NCBI GenBank assembly: GCA_021014325.1
Contig: CM037470.1
Coordinates: 7,915,147 to 7,979,146, forward strand
Reading direction: 5' to 3'
DNA length: 64,000 bases
From: Plazaster borealis
Lineage: Eukaryota > Echinodermata > Asteroidea > Forcipulatida > Labidiasteridae
Below, one piece after another: positions 48,201-63,200 of the stretch. Position numbers and translations under genes: made by a program. Each line of letters begins with the position of its first letter. The first letter of the stretch is position 1. The notes under the pieces were generated by a model. The model was not told the origin of the DNA and searched no databases. It worked only from the letters and a program-made list of their open reading frames with translations.

Positions 48201-51200
48201 CGCGGCTTTTACATGGATGTTAACAACGGATACGGGAGTTCATATATGTATGTTAAAAAGCAGATACCGTCTTGCTGCTTTTAGTTGTAGTTTTGCCCTG
48301 TATTTAAAAACATTTTCCCCGGTATTGCTTTTATGGTGTCATGCATGATATAGATAGAAATGTGTCATTTGTAAGCAAACAAAGAGAGAAAAATGCAGTG
48401 TAAACAGGGTCCCTATTTCGCCATGCTTATTGGAAACTTTCTTTACTCGCGGTTCTACTGTGTGGGTCCGAAAACGAACAATTAAACAAAAATACTATTG
48501 AACAAAATTTTTTAACGCAACAAGAACATATACACAAAATGATTTTGGATTTTGTTTTGCTCTTAAAAACATATGCCAATGTGTATCTATAATTTGACCT
48601 AGGCCTGAAACATAACGCTAAGATCGCAAAACAAAATCTGACGCGCATCCAACGTGAACGGATAAGGTTATTATATCTGTATCCGTACGCTTGCGAAACA
48701 TCTCTGTTGAAACCAACAACACCTTTTGAGCAAACTTAATCACTGTCACTCTGATCATGAAGTACTATTTTCAACCTTCAAAAGCAATTTGACTGTAATA
48801 ACAAGTCTACAGAAACAAAGGAAGTTGACTTTGTTTAGACCATTGTCTGGATTGCTGGCTGAGCTAAATCGCCATACAATGCAAAGCTATAACTAGTTGT
48901 AATTCAAATGCCTTATTCAGAACTTGCCTAGAGGATACTAGGCCAACTCAACCACAATGCTCAGTGTAGCATTTCATTATATCGTATAGCAAGGCTGTCA
49001 ATATTGATACATCATGAGTTAACACTCTTGTTGGTTACATGTACAGTACTTACATGTTATGAGCTGCTGCAGCATTATCTCTGCTGATTGGACCTGGAAA
49101 TCAATTCAAATCAGTTCATCAGTACTACACAATCAGATTATAACTTTCTACTATTCAATGATAATGACATGTATCCATCCCAGCCAATCCAAAGTATTCT
49201 TCATAAATTCTTTATCACCAGTGGCGTAACTAAATATTTTCATGGGGGGGGGGGGGTTGATGCAAGGACATAATTTGGGGAGGCTTTTTCTGTGTCCAAC
49301 AATCATTTGTACTTTCTTTTTCGATCTCATTTGCGGGGGAAGGGAATGGGGCAAAATTTCTGAGAAGGCCCCGCTGGTTACACCACTGTTCATCACCCAT
49401 TCCTGCTTTTCCTTAAACACCGGGTGAACAATTTCAAGTAAAATTTCTTAACACACTGAAAGCAATGAAACCTATTTCACGACCTGTCAATAATTGTGAC
49501 ATTCATTCCAATAATGTTAGACTTGGAAACAGACAACATTGAGGACAACCAAAACTGCCTCATGAATACAAAGTACCCAAAGATGCACATGAAAGGAAAC
49601 TAGACATGACGTCCCTCTGTATGATTGGATGCTAATATTTATTCCAGATTTTATAGTTATTGCTATAAAGGACACCTGTTTAAACAAACATGTTTAATCA
49701 ATTTATGTTTAATCTATTTATGGTGAATGTTCAAGTCAATGTTTAAACTTCAAAACTATAATTTGTCATGATATATTCACAAGCTGTCTTAGAATTCACC
49801 CAGTATCAAATTGAGAATGAAGGCATTATAATAAATGTCATGCTTTCATGTGATGTGTTATTAGAATGAAATGCAAATGAACAAAATGTGTCTAATTTAC
49901 ATGATTTAATTACTAAATGACGCCTAGAGATTCCAAACCTTTTGTCGTTTATCATACCTCAGATAGACTAGTTTTAGCAACACATGTGTGCAATGTAAAT
50001 ATAGTTGTTGTCAAATTATTTGTTCATTTTTCTTAATACTTATTTTATGTTTTACTGGTTGTGGAAAGTACCATTTATCATACAGAGTGTTTACAGAATA
50101 AACATGACGTGATATTAGTGATATCTACCAAATAGAACACTGTGACAACAGCAACGCCACTTTGTATTGATAACAGTCATGTTGTTTTATTGGAGCAATG
50201 AAATGGTACTATATGAGGTTGGCCACTTACCTTTGTTAATAGAACCAGCTAGTTTGTACTGGACATGTCTCCTCCATACAAACACAATAATACACAGCAA
50301 GATGAGTAAGAAGAAGACAGCTAGACTTGCAATGAACCATGGCTGTGTAACAATACTACCAGCATCTGGTATCACTGCACCACCACCAGTATCAACACCA
50401 GGCATACCACCTCCACCTGTAAGTCCCAACATAAACAATCAAAACCACCTGGCATTAGGAACATACAAACTCATATGCACTTGAATTTATCAATTTAGAA
50501 AAAGCTAGATATTCATGTTAAACATGAAACCATACCAAACGGTACATGTCCCATGAAAGATTGACACCAATATAAACAACCTAATAAAAAAGAAAGTCGA
50601 CATCAAACCTTCTAGTATGATTTACCAAGGATGTACCCACAAATGTTTTTTCACACATTATTTTCAAATACCAACCCAAAAGATGTATTGTTATTTTAAA
50701 AAGGTGTAACAGTGAGTTGCTTTTGCTTGGCATTTGGTAACATTTTGTTCAGTCTTTGTTCTTAGCTTACTGAATAAAGACCTACTCCCACAAACCAGGT
50801 TCCTGAAATATTATCTACCAATTTTGTAAGATCTTTTCAATGATATCCAACACTAAACTCCAGAACCATAACTACATAAAACATCTGATGTAGCCTTAGC
50901 AAGGCTTGACCTGTGAAAGCATGCAGTGTTCTCCAACCTATAGAAAAGACGTGGCGCACCGCCACGCTTTCTGCGGCGCGCGCCACGCTTTTATAATCGC
51001 CGCCAAACTTTCTTTTTTTTTGAGCACACTAGTAACACGGAATTACAAGGTAAGAAAAAGAAATGCGGTCGGGCTACCGGACACATACGTTTCCTCTAGT
51101 GGGTGCCTAAGATAAATTGGTACCAATAAATTAAATTAAATTGGTTTTTCTTTCAAGTAAGTGTTTAGAAAACCAGTATTTAACTTTGTGTTCTTAAAAA

Positions 51201-54200
51201 CTGTAAAAATATTTCCTCAAAAAAGTCTGAGGAAAGTGACCAGGATTCACCTTAGAATGCACCACAGAGCATCTAGCATCAAAATTTTTCTCGGGGCCCT
51301 TGAGCGGGCCCCGGACCCCACGCCGTAGGGGCTTCGCGCTTTGCATTATACGTACCCCCTCGCAGTTTTCACCACACCAAGCACCAACCTTTAATTTTAA
51401 AAGTTGGAGAACACTGAGCATGTACAAATAAACAGGAAGGGTCTGTTAACCCTTTCAGCCCCAAGTTCTTTTGACATAAACAACTGCTGGGGCCCACAAA
51501 CTCTATTATTACCTTGAAGATTTCATTTTAGAAAATAATAAGTAATAAAAAATTCTCTTACTTATTAAATTTCCTTTCATATAATTTGAAAATCATTGAA
51601 ATCAGCCAATAAATGACCAAGTTCTTGGTCTTTGTTTCCCCAGTGTGTTCTGTAAACCCAAACACTTTTTTGCATACAACCATATGGCGCTCCATAGCAT
51701 TTCGGATCTTTCCAGTCCAATTTGAAGTGATTGCATAATAGCAACACCATTATATTTTACCATCATTGGAAAGATCCGATCTTTCTCTTTCCAATGATGG
51801 TAAGCTTGGGTATGGAGGGTGAACATGGACAAAACCACAGCTTTTTAACAAATGGCCTTTGTGCTCAGGCTTGAGTGCTTTTTGTTTGTTATTTTGGGCG
51901 ACTAAAGTCGCCATTGGGGCTAAAGCAGGGTATAGTGCACAGTCGACTAAAGTCGCCATTGTGGCTGAAAGGGTTAATACCTGCCACTATGTAGACAGTC
52001 TTTGGTGAACTAAGAGGTCCTCTGCCTGCTGTTGTAAATGATGCTACTTCCACTCTGTACACTTTACCAACCAGTAACCCAGTCACTCGTACTGTTAACT
52101 CATCTTTCTTCGTTGTCTTGTTCCTATGTTGGGATGTTGTGTTACCAAGGCAATATACATAGTAGCCAGAAATCACACCAGTAACTGTGTTTGCAGGGGG
52201 AGGTTGCCAGCTGACTCTAACTGCAGATGTACCATTATTCCTCACATGCACATTGCGTGGTGGAGCCCTTGGTACTGTACATTACACATAATCAAACATC
52301 ACAAGTCTTAGTGCTGCTCATCAGAAAAAGGTATTAACACGCTTTGCTTTAATAGCAATTATATGCCACCTGCGATTGTAGTAGTTACTGTATGTGCCAA
52401 CTTTAATGTATATGCCTTGAGATGAGTTCCTTGCTATTTTTTGCTTACCACAGAAATTTAACTGGCAATTCAATTCAGGGCCCAATACAATAAAAATACT
52501 TACTTTGGGCAAAAGCATAAATCTTTGCTCAAATGTATTGTGTACATTATAAGTTAGCAAGGAATGTTTATTGCGATCTTCAGCACACAATGCCACAGGA
52601 AGCAGAGATTCTCCTTTGAATGCATCATTACCCCCATTATCAGCATCTGGTTGATCAGTTTATTATCAGAATATATTCATAATACATAATTAATACTTCA
52701 TTAGTATCTGAGAATATATCAATGGATGCTATGTGCTACATCATGCCAGTCTGCTTGACAACACAAATATGCTATTGCTCAAGTGAAACCAGATTATTCT
52801 TGCTTTGATTCAATGCCTTGTCTTAAATTGAATGCTAGCTAAGTGTAACAATGTTAAGCACACTGTGATCAGGTAACTATTGCACACAGTCCATTGAGTA
52901 TCAGCAGAATTAAGCTTACCATCTGATCCAGTGATGGCATATTCTTCAGTACTATGGGGGCCCAGGTATAAACCATTGAATGGTTGTGCAGTCACTGCAT
53001 ACTGTTTCCATGGTGCTAGACCCGTTATGACTGCATTATTTGATCCAGTCACTGTCAGTATGTTGGAGTCACTCTCATCCATTTCTCTATATTTGATGTG
53101 ATATCCATCAATGTAGTACTCATTCTTAGCAACCTGCAAATCACATACCAGATAATAGCATTGCAATGAACACACAGGTGTGCACAGCTTATTAAGTGTA
53201 TTCAATAATTGTTGACTGTCATGGTGTGGAATATAATCTTGAACATCCAAGGAGAATGACATCTGTGCCAAGGGATGTGAACAAATCCAACATTATATAT
53301 CATGATTGCTGAAAATACTGAGTATCTGTAAAATTAGCTTCCCTGAAGTGGTACATAATATTTGTGAAATGATTGATGTGAAGAAAGTAAGTAACATTCT
53401 TTCCCTGAGACTTGGAATGTGATAGTTTCCTTGATTGGATAATTGATTACATACCCTCCATGTGATCTTGAGTGAGGTTGAGCCAACAGGATCAATACTG
53501 ACTATTGATGTCCCACATGTATTCAGTTTAGCTTGCAGCACTTGGTTGTCAATGGGCGACTCTTCCAATGCAACACCTTTAAATAAAGAAATTAATTAAT
53601 ATTTAAGAAAAGATGCATGAGCCCAAGTCTTATATAAGCTGAATGACCATGTACCTTGATTAAGGGTAGTAACACGGACCATAACCTGGTATACCTTGAT
53701 TGGGGTGATACCATGGTCTGAGCTTCAGTCTGTACGACAATGTACATTGACCTTGATTAAGGGTAGTGACACGGACTGGTGCTTACCTGGTATACCTTGA
53801 TTGGGGTGATACCGTGGTCTAGGCCTCAGTCTGTACGACAATGTACATTGACCTTGATTAAGGGTAGTGACACGGACTGGTGCTTACCTGGTATACCTTG
53901 ATTGGGGTGATACCATGGTCTAGGCCTCAGTCTGTATGACAATGTACATTGACCTTGATTAAGGGTAGTAACAAGGACTGGTTTATAACCTGGTGTACCT
54001 TGATTGGGGTGATACCATGGTCTGAGCTTCAGTCTGTATGACATTGTACATTGACCTTGATTAAGGGTAGTAACACGGACTGGTTTATAACCTGGTATAC
54101 CTTGATTGGGGTGATACCATGGTCTAGGCCTCAGTCTGTACGACAATGTACATTGACCTTGATTAAGGGTAGTGACACGGACTGGTTCATAACCTGGTAT

Positions 54201-57200
54201 ACCTTGATTGGGGTGATACCATGGTCTAGGCCTCAGTCTGTACGACAATGTACATTGACCTTGATTAAGGGTAGTGACACGGACTGGTGCTTACCTGGTA
54301 TACCTTGATTGGGGTGATACCATGGTCTAGGCCTCAGTCTGTATGACAATGTACATTGACCTTGATTAAGGGTAGTAACAAGGACTGGTTTATAACCTGG
54401 TGTACCTTGATTGGGGTGATACCATGGTCTGAGCTTCAGTCTGTATGACATTGTACATTGACCTTGATTAAGGGTAGTAACACGGACTGGTTTATAACCT
54501 GGTATACCTTGATTGGGGTGATACCATGGTCTAGGCCTCAGTCTGTACAACATTGTACATTTACCTTGATTAAGGGTAGTAACACGGACTGGTGCTTACC
54601 TGGTGTACCTTGATTGGGGTGATACCATGGTCTAGGCCTCAGTCTGGTATACCTTGATTGGGGTGATAATCTGTATGACCATGTAAACTTACCTTGATTG
54701 AGGGTAGTAACACGAACTGGTTCAGACTCTGGTCCATTGAATCTTGAGCTAAATGGTTGTACAGTGATGACATATTCAGTATCAGCTGCTAAGCCTGTGA
54801 TGATCTTATTGGTAGATCCTAGTACTGTCTGTGTAGTGAAGCCAGTGCTCTCAGAATAAGCTCGATACTTCAGATGATACCCTTCAATGAACTCACGATG
54901 TTGCCTTGTCTAAAATCAATCATAATGATCAAACATTCACAGTTTTATATCAACTTCAGGATATACAATATGAAAGGGTAATAATATCTTACGTTTAAAG
55001 ACTTTGTTCTTTCAGTGCCAAAATTAAAATCCTGTAAATGTACATTTTACCTTAGCTTTGACTTTAAAGACAAGGCCAACATTATTCTCCTACAAGAAAC
55101 GCATTCCGAGGATGAAGAAAAGCTTGCAATCGAAAGGTTCAACATAATTGGCTATATACTAGACCCAAGGCATTGCATCGTACTCCCGTGCTGGAATCAA
55201 TACAGAGCATTGTTGAGTGGATGGCTGCTAAGACACTAGCATCTACAAACCTCCACCTGCAAACGGTCAACCACCAGACTAACCTGACCAACAAAGTTCC
55301 TTAATAAGCCATTTGTGAGTTAGATTTGAATTATGTCTGGTACAATGACTTGCTTAGTCACAAGTTACCACTTAAATTTGAATTCCTGCGACTGTTATTG
55401 ACAACTAGAGGGGCAAGCTTTTGATTACTTACGTAAGAGACAGTGAACAATCACACACAATTCTGAATGAATGTGTATGGGGCAATGGTACCAATATTTG
55501 CTCATCTGAAGGTTGCTACACAAAAGTTTGCCTCGAACCGTTTGACATAGCAACTGTCTCTATAGTCCGAGGAATTCAAATTTAAGCGGTAACTTGTGGC
55601 TTATTGTGTATGGGGTTTTCAACAGCCCAAACATCATTGGCATCGGGACTATCTGGTCCTCAAGCATCCCAAGAAGACAAAAATGCCAGGCAGTCTTTTA
55701 CCAACTATTATTGACAATGCTCCTCTCCAAGGAATCAATCACAAAAGCTTTGTGACCAGTCCTGAAGAAGATGGACCCACCCCTGTGGTTTACATTCCAC
55801 TACTGCACACATACCAGCCTGCCCAATCAACAAGCCTGCCCAATCTACAGTACACGCCTGCCCAATCTACAATACAAGCCTGCCCAATCTACAAGCCTGC
55901 CCAATCTACAAGCCTGTCTGAAAGAATAGGACACAAGGAGCAAATAACACAATTTCTGCTGATGGAATCAGGCAAAAAAGTGAAAGAATGTTGTTATTAA
56001 ATGTAGCAACCCCTATGTGCCCAGTATATGACAGTGGTAGTGTAACGGGACTGACAATATAAAACCATTGGTAGCAAAAATGCACATACAATCAATAAAT
56101 GCATTTGTTTTAACAGTATATAACAGAAGTTTGTAACACTACAGACCTCCCATAACACCTTGACGGCTGTTGGGCTGAGTACCATAGCATTAGTAATTTC
56201 AACTCTAGCTTCAGCTAACTTCTCTTCAATCACTGTTGTTTGTTCAGATGGTATAGCAGACATGTCATCTGTCAATTCAAAATCACAAAAACATTCATCA
56301 TTATTATGTTTACAATTCAAATGGAACAAATTTAGCCACTTCTAATTTACAGGATATTTTTCAGAAGTTAGTTGTAAGATCTGTTTCTTGAACAATGAAG
56401 GACTTTAAAGAGTAACCAGCAATGATGACAGTTTCTGTCCAATTGACATAGAGCTGTTAAGTTGACTTAGTAAAGTTTTACATTCTTACCTCTGGTGGTG
56501 ATTGGTTGAGAGATGGGACTTGGTGGACCAATCCCACGGTCATTCACAGCTCTCACCAAAAATAAATAGACAGTTCCAGGTCGCAGTCTTTGTACCAGAC
56601 ATGATTCCCCAATACACTGGCCAGGTTCAATCTGCCATTCTGTATGAATAATCATAACAAACTCCAATCAGCAACGATAAGTTACTTACTACAGAATGTC
56701 AGCCATCACAATACATCCATCTATACATTTATCATTTCCAAGCTCTACCAAAGTTCAGAAATTTAAAAAGAAAATTGTTAAGCTAAATTAGAACAAATCC
56801 ACAAAAGGAAAAGCATATTTACTTTTTTACAGCTTATGTTTGCCTTCATTTTTTGAAGGGTTTAAGGAAATAATTGTTCTGCAATTCCATTGTTTTATCA
56901 TCTCTGTATGTGTGATGTCATGTGTAACTGATGATGATCAGAGCGTACTTTCCATTTCACCACTGGTTCTTTTCATAAGAGAGATGTAAATTATTACCAC
57001 AAACCTTACTGGACTGTATTACCACCATGCACAGTTTCAAACTCTCCATGTACTGATGATTATAACATGACGTAGTAATATCACTCACCTGGTGCTACCT
57101 CATGACTGAAGTATTCCAATCTATAGTGTGTAACAGGAGATAATGGAGGACTAGTACGACCAGGAGCTTGCCATCTCAAGCTTAGTGAGGTCCTAGTAAT

Positions 57201-60200
57201 GTTACTACTCACTGGCTGACTAGGAGCAGCGGGTAACTCATGAGTGTTAGGAGCCTGTAGTACAGGAATATCTGATGCTTGATGTCGCTCTATGTGGAAA
57301 AAGAAAACAAAATTAAATATAATGATCTTGTGCCAAGATGATGTTTGTAATATGTAAAACTAAAAAAGGAGTTTGAAATATGTGATGCTACATATTGCTT
57401 GTAATTAAAAAATATATGCATATCCCTGTGTTTGAATAAGTGAATAAGGGAATAAAAGAGTGGTGACGAGGTCTTAACCTGCCGTTTAAAACCAGCAAGG
57501 CAGTGCGATAAAGAACCAAGCTGAAGGCGAGGTCATTTATCGCACGGCCATGACTCTGCAAGGTTTTAACCGGCCATTTAAGTCTGAGTCACCACTCTTT
57601 TATTCCCATTCATAAATAGCTTTCCATTAAAAACTTTCAAAAACCCTTAAAAAGTTAGAACAATTCGGACAGCTTAGCCTCAGCTTGCCTCAACTCTGCA
57701 TTGAATTTCTATCCATGTTGAGCACTAAGTAGCTCCTGTTTCAAGTTTAAGTTTCAAACTATCGCACACAAGTTCCAAAGTTGCACGAGCCAAATATGCA
57801 ACCTACCAACTTAAATTGGGCTGTGAAATTTGGGCGCTCTGCAGAATCATCTGATAGCGCCCTCTTTTGACTAAATTTCCTCAGGCCATGCTTAAACACT
57901 CCTCACCGTGTTTATATTGCACGTTAAACATGGCCATGTGATCTCCTCTCGACCAATCAGAATGGATAAACTGTCCCAGGTATTTATGAATTTCTGATCA
58001 ATTAAGCCAATCTAGTTAATAGAAAAATATATAAATATATATCACCTATATCTGTAGATTATAATGTGATCTTACCTATGACTCGTAGACTAGCCCTCCA
58101 GCTAGTCTGACCACTATCATTGCTGGCTACACAGCTATATAATCCAGAGTCATTTATACTTAGTCCTGAAATCTGAAGACGACCAGTATCCAGTACAGTG
58201 AATCTGCATGATAAGAATCAATGTAGGATTAAATCAATCAATATTTAAGTCAAATAAATCTTTCTGACTCAATGGTGCTACTCTAATGTAGCACACAAGA
58301 TAAATCACTGCTTTACTGTTAAGACATTGGTAGGCATTGTTTAATCATAAACATTCCTCTAACTACGTCATGGCTGATAATTAGATAAAGCATTTGATAA
58401 CATTCTATATGGGATATTCTTCCAGTATTGATGTTGCTAATCATGTTGTATGAGTGGTGCGGTGTTCAAAACAACCCTTACAGTTTGTTTGGTAGTGTCT
58501 CATGACTTGTTTCCAATAAACACATTATCATTTATTTTTAAAACTTGAAAACTAAATAATATTTGTTTCCAATAAACACATTATCATTTATTTTTAAAAC
58601 TTGAAAACTAAATAATATTTGTTTCCAATAAACACATTATCATTTTGTTTTTAAAACTTGAAAACTAAATAACATTTTTTTGTGTGATATTTGATAACCA
58701 GTACTTGACAATTAAGAAACCACTGCAGAGGGTTTGTTACCTTGAATTACTATCAGCTTGTAATGGTGCACCATCTTTAGTCCATCGTACACTAGGAGCA
58801 GGGTTACCAGCTGTTTCACATGTTAATAAAGCTACAGTACCAACTATCAATGTTTGATTACTGGGTCCATAGCGAATGATGGGTGGAGGCTGACTCACTG
58901 AAGCTGTCAATTAAAAAACAAATTAAACTCATTTACAACATTTTTTTCTGAATAAGAAACTGTATACAAAATTAAAACCAATTTTAAAAAAATGTTAGAG
59001 ATTTATTTACATGTAATATTTCTTAATTTGCTGTTGAAATGGTGCAGTAAAAACTGGTTCACTTTTGAAATTGTACTCAAATTACACAATGATTTAAGTG
59101 GTACACAGTTTTTAATGACAACAATGTGTCTCGGATTCTAACAACTACAAGTAAGTTAATCAAAGTATAGTTAGAGATGGACAAATATTTATAAATGTGA
59201 ATGTCAGGATAGGAATCATGTACAATGGATCCCATTTTTTAAGAAACATTAACTAAGATTGACTAATTGGAAACAGGGAAGTAAGACTTGATGAGAAGAT
59301 GAGATGTAACAGATCATTGCATCATGGTTTTTGTTTTGCCCTTACACTGATATGTGTTAAGTACTGTATTGTATACTCAGTGCTGTCCAAATCATGAAGA
59401 CAGTAATCCACACACTGCTGGAATGAAAAAAAAATTGACTGACCTATGACTCTTAAGAAAGCCTCTGCTTTGTTTGAGCCTGACCCACTATCAGCAGAGC
59501 AGATGTAATAACCTTCATCATCTTGAGTAACATGTCGTATTTGTAGCTCCCCATCTTGAGTCACAGAAAGACGTCCATATTGCAATCCAGTAAACACAAG
59601 CTGATCCTGTACACAATCAAATCACTCCATTATGTAAACCTCTTTAGCATTCAATCGTATCATGTTAACATGCTTGAAATCATGATATTGATGGAAATGC
59701 ATTGTTAGGATTGCTTTCATCTGCAAATTATTACTTTTTAATTACCCAATCATCAATTCTATTGTGTACAATACGTACCACACATATAAAGTGCACCTAC
59801 AGACCGACCTTCGTCAATACACGTACATTAAAATATTCACAAAACTCAATTATATATATTTTAAAGATGGGCTAAGTATTTATCCTACTTACAGAATTTC
59901 AAGCCGAATTTCAGAATTTCAGAATTTGAAGCTACTTTTTTGTGTCCATGAGTAGAGAGAAGCACATGAGATGCATTTAACCGAAAGAGGGCGTTACCCT
60001 ATAAAGTTGTTTGGGCATACATTAGTTCTAACAGCCAAGCCCATAGCCTTACACACAGTGGTGTTCTTCTGCTTAAAATATAGGAAGCTGAGACTGCTCA
60101 GAACACATGCCCTTGGAGATTGGAACAGTAAATACTGAAAATCTATTCTGGTTGAAGAAGCTATGATTTAGTGAATCATGACTGTCATACAAGCTGTAAC

Positions 60201-63200
60201 TTTCAAGACAAATATATCAAATATATCAACTATCTGTCTGCATGTAATACTGTACAATACACAGCAAATCATAGATCTATTAAACGCTATTTTTATTTAA
60301 ACATGAGCACCAATTTGAATGAAATACTGAGTAATTTTAGGCCATGTTTCTTTATACACAATGGGATCAAATTGAATGTCATAGAGCCTTACTGCTCACC
60401 ATCCAGTTTGCTCTATGTGAGTGAATATACTGATTGACTACTAACAGACAAATAAAGCAATGATGATAATGATTCACATTCACTCAAAACATGTTTGTGT
60501 TTGCACAGTGTATCTCTCCTAGCAGAATAAAACACATTATTCATACACACTGTACATCAGCTTCACCTTAAACCCTTGCATCAGCATATTGGAACACACT
60601 TTAAAGGCATCGTACACGTTTGGTAATTGTCAAAGACCAGTGTTCTCACTTGGTGTATCCCAACATATGCATAATTATAACAAGCCTGTGAAAATTTGGG
60701 CTCAATTGGTCATCGAAGTTGCAAGAAAATGATGAAAGAAAAAACACCCTTGTTGTACAAATTTGTTTGCTTTCAGATAGGAATAAAAGGTTTCTAGCTA
60801 GAAGTCTTTTATTATTTTAGTGAGAAATTACCTCTTTCTCAAAAACTACGTTACTTCAGAGGGAGTCGTTTCTCACAATGTTTTATACTATCAACAGCTC
60901 TCTGTTACTTGTTACCAAGTCAGTTTTCATGCTAATATATATTTTGAGTAATTACCAAACGTGTACGATGCCTTTAAGTCTTGCATCTAGAATCTTAAAA
61001 TCAACTCAACAAGAGATCTGAATAACCCACGGCTACTACTAGCATCTGTCATCATTGCAAGTTGAAGATTTCAGATCTGTGGTTGTATGACCTCTTACAA
61101 CTGTAGGGTAATCAAACAATCCCTGGCTCTATACACAGTTATATCTCCCACTTCCATTGCGGAGTGCAAAGTCATTGGCCTGCTGTGCCCTTAACTCCAG
61201 CATGAAAAGTTCAGTAACTCCCTAGGGCAGCTTAAAGCACACCCAATTCACTGAAATCAAAATCAACAACTTTGGTAACCCATATATCCATCAAATTAAG
61301 GATTAGACCACCACGCATTTAACATGTTTAATAGAAAGTCTACTAAAGCCAAGGATGACATGCAAAAAGTCTGCACCTTGTTTAAAAAAACAATAATGAC
61401 AAAGAAATACACATGTACACATGCTCAGCAATGCCCTGATGTACACACTCTTTGCTGGTTTATGCATCAAGGCATTATCTACCTTATGATATAGACTTTG
61501 TGTAAGTGATGTAATCATTTTGGTGATCATCTCAGCATACTGAAATCATGCAAACTATCAATTTGACAGCATTAAAGATTTTTGTTTAGTACGAACAGAA
61601 ACTTGCACATATTTGCAAGTGTAAAACAATTTCTGAACATAGTGTGCTTTTTCTTGTGATAGTACATCAATACGATCATATGACTGATCTGTCACACAGT
61701 TAGAAGAGTTCTATGATTTCCTGTTGCATTGTTTGCTCTACTTTACCTGGCTGCCTTTCTTCTTCCAGTAAATTGTTGGTGGGGGACTTCCAGTAGCCTG
61801 ACATTGAAAGGTTGCCATTTGGTTTAACTCAACAGTTCTATCCACTGGAGTTTGAGTAAATGTAGGTATCACTGTAAAAACAAAGACAAAGGTGCAAATT
61901 TGTTTCAGTTCTTCATATGCTTTTAGGCAATTCATAAAGCACAAACCAGTTAGAAACAATGAAACCTTTCATAAAAATATGTTTATGACGTTATCAAACC
62001 TTCCTGAAATATTACTACTGTTTTCACTTTGCCAGTACAGTTTTATGATGTTTATTTAACTTCAGAATTTGTTGACTTTAAAATAAAGAAAACAGCAACA
62101 ACTTGACAGCATATCTTGACAGAAATCTTAAAATGAAATTCCAGGACAAAATTAGGGTTTTCCATAACTAATTCTTACTCTGCTTTAAGTTTGATGACAA
62201 TACAATGGCTAGCCATCACACTTAAAATAAAGGTCTATGTACATGCAGTGTGCATTATCATGGACAAGATGGCCTCCAACTCCCCTCACAGCCATCTGTT
62301 TCTCCTTATTTATATCACGTCACCAAACAGGGACAGGGAGAATGTTCAAATGTTACATTTAAGCTAAAACTTGTGCTTTGTGGCACTTTTTGTGCTTTTT
62401 ACTTTTTTCAAATTGCTGTGTACCATTTACAAGTGCTCATTTGCGAAAAGTACATAGCTTCCTATCAAAATTGCAGGACCTGCCTGCAGCGAACGGCCAC
62501 GTGTAGAATTATTGCTGACCAACTGGGAAACAACGAGTACGACTTGAACTTTACAGAAATTCTTCAACACTTTATGTTTGCACTTTCTTTCTGACACATT
62601 GAATTTATGCAGAACCTTCTTGAAGATAATACTGTAGCAATTTCCATGAAAATATTGTTGGTATCAAAATCAATTCAACAACAGTAAAAAGTATTTTTTA
62701 TTTTGCACTTGTATTTCTGAGAAGGACTTTAATTATTTTGTCCTCCAATCATTGTGCTTACTTAACAGGAGAAAAAAACAATCGCAAGCCAAATTGTATG
62801 CAAAATACTTGGTGGTATGCATTTCTGTTCATGGATTTATATTGTTACTTCTTTCATTTGCAAGATTAAAAATCTTGAAAGTTTGCACGCCTTATACATG
62901 TACCAAGCTTATGGTAAGCAGCAGATGTAAAAGTTCTGTCATGTATTGCTTCATAAATAAGTATTAAACATCTCATTCCAGTCTTTAATACAAGATGGTT
63001 AAAATTACATTCACATCACTGCAACAAACGCAAAGAAATACAAAGAAAATAGTGATCCAATGTACTTTGGTGTACAGGAAAGCACATTTGTTTATGCACT
63101 TACCACTGACTTTTAATGTCATCTCCTCTTCAACTTGACCATAACTATTGACAGCTGTACACACAAATACACCTCCATCAACCTCACTGACTTGACGAAT

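Noticed and set aside
54051..54308. Plus-strand repeat ORF in the 101-102-bp array
   Set aside because: It is the shadow of the minus-strand exon-derived repeat, antisense to Robo.
55596..56000. 134-residue plus-strand ORF as a gene
   Set aside because: Its second half is the CCTGCCCAATCTACAAG minisatellite, its start overlaps the end of a MITE, and it is antisense within Robo.
62250..62594. 114-residue plus-strand ORF
   Set aside because: It lies in a Robo intron with no family resemblance, no splice partners and no repeat in the window; likely chance.
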